Shown here one piece after another: positions 5,855 through 8,607 of a stretch of 8,607 nucleotides of DNA. The DNA is from Thermodesulfatator sp. GTDB lineage: Bacteria > Desulfobacterota > Thermodesulfobacteria > Thermodesulfobacteriales > Thermodesulfobacteriaceae. The translations under genes and the position numbers were made by a program. The notes beneath the pieces are model-generated. The model ran no database searches. It had not been told where the DNA came from and was given only the letters and a program-made list of their open reading frames with translations. Position 1 is the first letter of the stretch, and each line of letters opens with the position of its first letter. Location: assembly GCA_003978075.1 (NCBI GenBank), contig QOAM01000084.1:1-8607 (forward strand). Direction: 5' to 3'.

Positions 5855-8388
5855 GCGTGCGGGAGGTAACGCTGGAGGAGACGCGCTAGCTCCTGCAGGG
5901 TGTAAGGTTTGCGGAGAATACCCGCAAAAAGCGTGCTCTTTTCGCCCAGGCTCTTGGTATCCACTACATAACCCGTGGAAAGGATCAGAGGCGGGGGATC
6001 TTCCTGATCTTTGAGCCTTTCAGCCACCCAGAAGGCTCCCTTGCCTCCGGGCACGGTGAGATCGAGGATGAGGAGATCAAAGGGGCGTCCCCGGGCCCGG
6101 GCCTCCTCCCACTTGCGAAGGGCCTCTTCCCCCTCTACGGCTGTCTCTACCTCCAGACCCAGCTGGGAGAGGGCCTCGGAAAGGAGGACCCGGATAGGCT
6201 CCTCGTCATCCATGACCAGGACCCTCCCAGAAAACCTCGAGGGAGGGGGTGGAGGTATTTCCTCCTCCCTCGGCCGGCCTTTCCGGAGCCTTTCCACCGG
6301 GAAATAGATCCGGAAACTGGCCCCCTGTCCGGGCTCAGAGGCCGCCTCCACCCTGCCGCCGTAGCGTTCGGCGATGCTTTTCACCACCGCCAGGCCCAGG
6401 CCGGTGCCCGCGGGCTTGGTGGTGAAGCCGGGCTCAAAGATGAAGGGAAGGATCTCCGAAGGTATGCCCGGACCGTTGTCCCGAAAGGTGAGGATCAGCT
6501 CCCCCTGTTGGACTTCGGCCCGCACGAAGAGATCGCCCCCTTCGGGCATGGCCTCCAGGGAGTTGATCACCAAGTTCTGGACGAGCTGGGCCAGGTGAGA
6601 GGCATCCATGTGCAGCGGGGGAAGCCCCGGAGGGACCTCCAGGTGAAACCTCACCGGACGGCCGTGAAGGAGGAACTTCAAGAAGTCCTGGAGGAAGTCC
6701 TTGAGCACCACCTCCTTCGGGGCGGGAATATCTCCCTTGGAAAAGATCAGGAGGTCCTGGGCCAGGTGACGGGCCTGCGAGGCCACTCTCTCTGCCCGGC
6801 GCAGGATCTCCAAGGCCGGCTCCTCGGTAAGACGCCGCTCTAAAAGCTCCAGATTCCCGATGAGGGAGGTGAGGAGGTTGTTAAGGTCGTGGGCCACCCC
6901 TCCAGCCAGCAGCTCCAGCGCCCGGTACTTTTCCATCTGCAGCCGTTCCTCTTCCAGGCGCTTCCTTTCGGTGATATCCTGAGCCAGGCCGAGATAAAGT
7001 TGACGTTCTCCATACCGGAGCACGGAGCAATAGACCTCCGCCGGAAAACGGCTCCCATCCCGCCGCAAGGCCTCCACTTCCACGGCCTGACCTTCCACGC
7101 AGCTTTTTCCCGTTTCTTTCAACCTTTTGAAACCTTGAAGATACCGCTCGTGGTATTCGGGCGGGGCTAGGGTGAGGTGAAGGTCTCGGCCCTTGATTTC
7201 TTCTTCCCGGTAGCCGAACATGCGCTCCGCTGCGGGGTTGAAGTAGGTGATCTTGCCCTCCTCGTCCAGGAGGACGATGGCCAGGGGGGCGCTTTCCGCC
7301 AGGGCCCGGAAACGGGCCTCGCTTTCCGCCAAGGCCTTCTGGGTCTCGCGCAGGGCGGTGATGTCCTGAATATGACTCCAGATCTCTTCGCCCTCCTCCA
7401 GGTGGAAAAGCTTGGAGGAAATGAGGTAGATTCTCTCTTCACCGCAGGAGTCCCTCAGGCGGGCCTCGAAACCGCAAACCTGGCCCTCCCGGCGCAGGAG
7501 CTCCACGAAGCGCTCCCTTTGGCGGGGGTCGATCCAGAAGTCCTGAGCAGAGGCCTGAGAGAAGTCACAATCTTCTGGGCACCTGAGCTGTTCCCGAAAG
7601 GCCCGGTTGACCGTGAGGATGCGCCCCTCCGGGGTGGTGACCACCAGGGCGGCAGGGGATTCCTCGAAAAGCAAACGCCAGCGCTCCTCCAGGACCTTGC
7701 GCTGGTGGATGTCTATCAGGAGGTTGATACGATAGCACTTCCCGGTGAAAGGGTCTTGCCAGAGTCCGGAGGTGGCCAGGTACCAGCGCCCGTCCAGTGG
7801 GAAACGCACCTCCCAGGCCTCCACCCCCCCTTCAAAGATCTTTTCCGCCCGGCAGTTTCGGCAGGGGGAGGGCCTTCCGGTAATGACCTCGTAACACTTG
7901 CGTCCCAGGGGATTTTCCCCCACTTTTTCCCGGAGGATGCGGTTGGCAAGGAGGATACGGTAGTCCTCGTCGGCCAGGTAACAGGGCCCAGGGACCAGAT
8001 CGAGGAGGGCCCCCAGCAGTGCGCCGGAAACAGAAGAGGTCTCCTCGCCGACCAGACGGCGCACCAAGTGGAAGCAGCCTGTAATGCGCCCTTTTTCGTC
8101 TCTAATGGGAGCGGCGTAGGCCCAGAGAAACTCCTTGAGGCGGGGCTCGTAGAAGACCAGGCTGGCTGAGGCCCCTTGTTCCCGCATACGCATCTCCACG
8201 CAAAAGGGGGGCCTTTCCTCCTGGCCATGCACTAGCTCGTAGCAGTGCTTGCCCAGGATCTCCTCCAGAGGCCGCCCCAGGAGATGGGCCAGGGCCTGGT
8301 TGGCGTAAAGGACCCGCCCCTCGGCATCGAGGAGCATCACGCCGTCTGGCAGATAATCTAGATAGGCTAACCTGGAGGGCTCAATCAT
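5851..8388 (-). CDS. Soluble four-PAS hybrid histidine kinase with C-terminal receiver
   Basis: This 845-residue protein has no signal peptide or membrane span, so it senses a cytoplasmic signal. Domains: PAS1 (about 3-112), PAS2 (122-230), PAS3 (232-348), PAS4 (355-478, ending QDITERKRLEE), HisKA (484-551), HATPase (595-698), a Pro-rich linker (711-716) and a receiver (721-845). The phospho-acceptor is H500 in GGVAHDLNNLLT. The ATPase shows the N box (N605, N609), DNGPGIP (637-643) and GTGLGL (661-666). The receiver has D727/D728, phospho-acceptor D776, T805 and K827, all intact. PAS1 carries HCYELVHG with C49 and C63, and PAS2 carries KCYEVITG with C165 plus CRNC (176-179), suggesting metal, cofactor or redox sensing. 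No output or HPt domain is present, so phosphate must pass to a separate protein or the receiver tunes the kinase. The ATG at 8388 has AGGAG at 8402-8398 and AGGGG at 8397-8393. It is probably the first gene of a transcript with parA and parB. Confidence 0.93.
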   Translation of the reverse strand: MIEPSRLAYLDYLPDGVMLLDAEGRVLYANQALAHLLGRPLEEILGKHCYELVHGQEERPPFCVEMRMREQGASASLVFYEPRLKEFLWAYAAPIRDEKGRITGCFHLVRRLVGEETSSVSGALLGALLDLVPGPCYLADEDYRILLANRILREKVGENPLGRKCYEVITGRPSPCRNCRAEKIFEGGVEAWEVRFPLDGRWYLATSGLWQDPFTGKCYRINLLIDIHQRKVLEERWRLLFEESPAALVVTTPEGRILTVNRAFREQLRCPEDCDFSQASAQDFWIDPRQRERFVELLRREGQVCGFEARLRDSCGEERIYLISSKLFHLEEGEEIWSHIQDITALRETQKALAESEARFRALAESAPLAIVLLDEEGKITYFNPAAERMFGYREEEIKGRDLHLTLAPPEYHERYLQGFKRLKETGKSCVEGQAVEVEALRRDGSRFPAEVYCSVLRYGERQLYLGLAQDITERKRLEEERLQMEKYRALELLAGGVAHDLNNLLTSLIGNLELLERRLTEEPALEILRRAERVASQARHLAQDLLIFSKGDIPAPKEVVLKDFLQDFLKFLLHGRPVRFHLEVPPGLPPLHMDASHLAQLVQNLVINSLEAMPEGGDLFVRAEVQQGELILTFRDNGPGIPSEILPFIFEPGFTTKPAGTGLGLAVVKSIAERYGGRVEAASEPGQGASFRIYFPVERLRKGRPREEEIPPPPPSRFSGRVLVMDDEEPIRVLLSEALSQLGLEVETAVEGEEALRKWEEARARGRPFDLLILDLTVPGGKGAFWVAERLKDQEDPPPLILSTGYVVDTKSLGEKSTLFAGILRKPYTLQELARLLQRYLPHA

Positions 8389-8392
8389 AATA

Positions 8393-8402
8393 CCCCTCTC
8401 CT
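8393..8402 (-). promoter_or_regulatory. Ribosome binding site of the hybrid kinase
   Basis: Read on the minus strand, AGGAGAGGGG ends four bases before the ATG. AGGAG itself sits nine bases from the start, good spacing. This supports the 8388 start. Confidence 0.7.
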
Positions 8403-8437
8403 GCCCCGAGATCAGGACCGAAAGTCCGGACAGGGGC
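8403..8437 (-). promoter_or_regulatory. Inverted repeats in the kinase leader
   Basis: On the minus strand, GGAC (8427-8424) and GTCC (8418-8415) form an inner stem with a five-base loop, flanked by GCCCC (8437-8433) and GGGGC (8407-8403). The outer 3' arm abuts the ribosome binding site. If transcription starts near 8434, as the promoter suggests, the outer 5' arm is only partly in the RNA, so only the inner stem is secure. It matches no riboswitch class I recognise. Confidence 0.3.
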
Positions 8438-8440
8438 GAG

Positions 8441-8469
8441 CTTATAGATCCTAGGGTTATTTACGCCAA
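8441..8469 (-). promoter_or_regulatory. Sigma-70-type promoter of the kinase-parA-parB unit
   Basis: On the minus strand, TTGGCG (8469-8464) as -35 and TATAAG (8446-8441) as -10 are separated by exactly 17 bases. The matches to consensus are four of six and five of six. Transcription would start near 8434, leaving a leader of about 45 bases. It is the best promoter candidate in the window. Transcription start mapping is needed to confirm it. Confidence 0.6.
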
Positions 8470-8499
8470 AAAAGGCCTCCTTTCAACCCGTGGAGGGCC
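8468..8499 (-). terminator. Intrinsic terminator upstream of the kinase promoter
   Basis: On the minus strand, GGCCCTCC (8499-8492) pairs with GGAGGCC (8480-8474), seven G+C-rich pairs with one bulged C and an 11-base loop. TTTTTT (8473-8468) follows directly. This is a canonical intrinsic terminator shape. It probably stops leftward transcription arriving from outside the window before the kinase promoter takes over. The T run shares two bases with the -35 box. Confidence 0.6.
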
Positions 8500-8569
8500 G
8501 AGCTTACACGGAAAGAGAATGAAGCAGAGACCTGGAAGAGTTAGAGGAGCTTAGAAGATAAAAGGGGGT

Positions 8570-8602
8570 TTGGGGGGCGGAGCCCCAACGCAAAAGGGCC
8601 TT
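8570..8602 (+). repeat. Structured intergenic repeat, copy 3
   Basis: TTGGGG (8570-8575) pairs with CCCCAA (8583-8588). It is followed by CAACGCAAAAGGGCCTT (8586-8602), whose AAGG and CCTT can form a second small stem. The layout and CAACRCAAA core match copies 1 and 2. The rest of 8500-8607 shows no credible coding region. By analogy with the other copies, a plus-strand gene may start shortly beyond the window edge. Read on the minus strand, the G-rich hairpin is followed by CTTTT (8565-8561 region) and could also serve as a weak terminator. Confidence 0.5.
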
Positions 8603-8607
8603 CCAGA

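Noticed and set aside
5021..5869. Long plus-strand ORF opposite parA and parB
   Set aside because: It mirrors well-supported ParA and ParB coding on the other strand, its translation is low-complexity and Pro/Arg/Gly-rich, and such antisense frames are expected at high G+C.
7177..8169. 330-residue plus-strand ORF opposite the PAS region of the kinase
   Set aside because: No recognisable domain or ribosome binding site is visible, and the minus-strand kinase has clear motifs throughout this stretch.
1..8607. CRISPR array, tRNA, rRNA or insertion sequence
   Set aside because: No regularly spaced direct repeats, tRNA-like cloverleaf, rRNA sequence or transposase reading frame was seen on either strand.

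Overview
The window is a piece of a G+C-rich bacterial chromosome with a short A+T-rich stretch at its left end. By hand count, bases 1-180 are about 34% G+C and bases 3001-3060 are about 70%. The long genes on the right encode proteins rich in Glu, Arg, Lys and Leu, with tight overlaps between neighbours. BepA-like M48 protease, PlsY and FapA indicate a Gram-negative-type bacterium. Protein composition and the Cys-containing PAS kinase would fit a thermophile of the Thermodesulfobacteriota or a similar deep lineage, but this placement is an inference and is weak.

Layout, left to right: (1) 2-529 (+), the 3' part of an AAA+ ATPase gene, A+T-rich and probably of foreign origin. (2) 530-785, a gene-free spacer with a long imperfect hairpin, a short hairpin and the first copy of a structured repeat. 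(3) 786-2150 (+), a secreted BepA-like M48 zinc metalloprotease with C-terminal TPR-like helices. (4) 2151-2302, a spacer with the second repeat copy. (5) 2303-4287 (+), a two-gene unit of plsY (acyl-phosphate:glycerol-3-phosphate acyltransferase) and a FapA/DUF342 protein, joined by a one-base overlap. (6) 8388-4264 (-), a three-gene unit read leftward: a soluble four-PAS hybrid histidine kinase, then parA, then parB, with 4-base and 29-base overlaps. The parB end overlaps the fapA end by 24 bases, tail to tail. (7) 8389-8607, the kinase control region: a ribosome binding site, a good sigma-70-type promoter, an intrinsic terminator just upstream of it, and a third repeat copy at the window edge.

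Function: plsY starts phospholipid synthesis in the inner membrane, and the M48 protein probably does quality control in the periplasm. ParA/ParB are the chromosome-type segregation pair. The notable arrangement is that segregation genes are translationally coupled to a multi-sensor hybrid kinase, which suggests a link between redox or metabolic sensing and chromosome segregation.

The best candidate for something undescribed is the three-copy intergenic repeat. It has a G-rich hairpin whose stem sequence changes between copies while pairing is kept, followed by a conserved CAACRCAAA segment and a small AAAG/CTTT-type stem. Two copies lie just upstream of plus-strand genes, and the third is oriented as if it precedes a plus-strand gene beyond the window.
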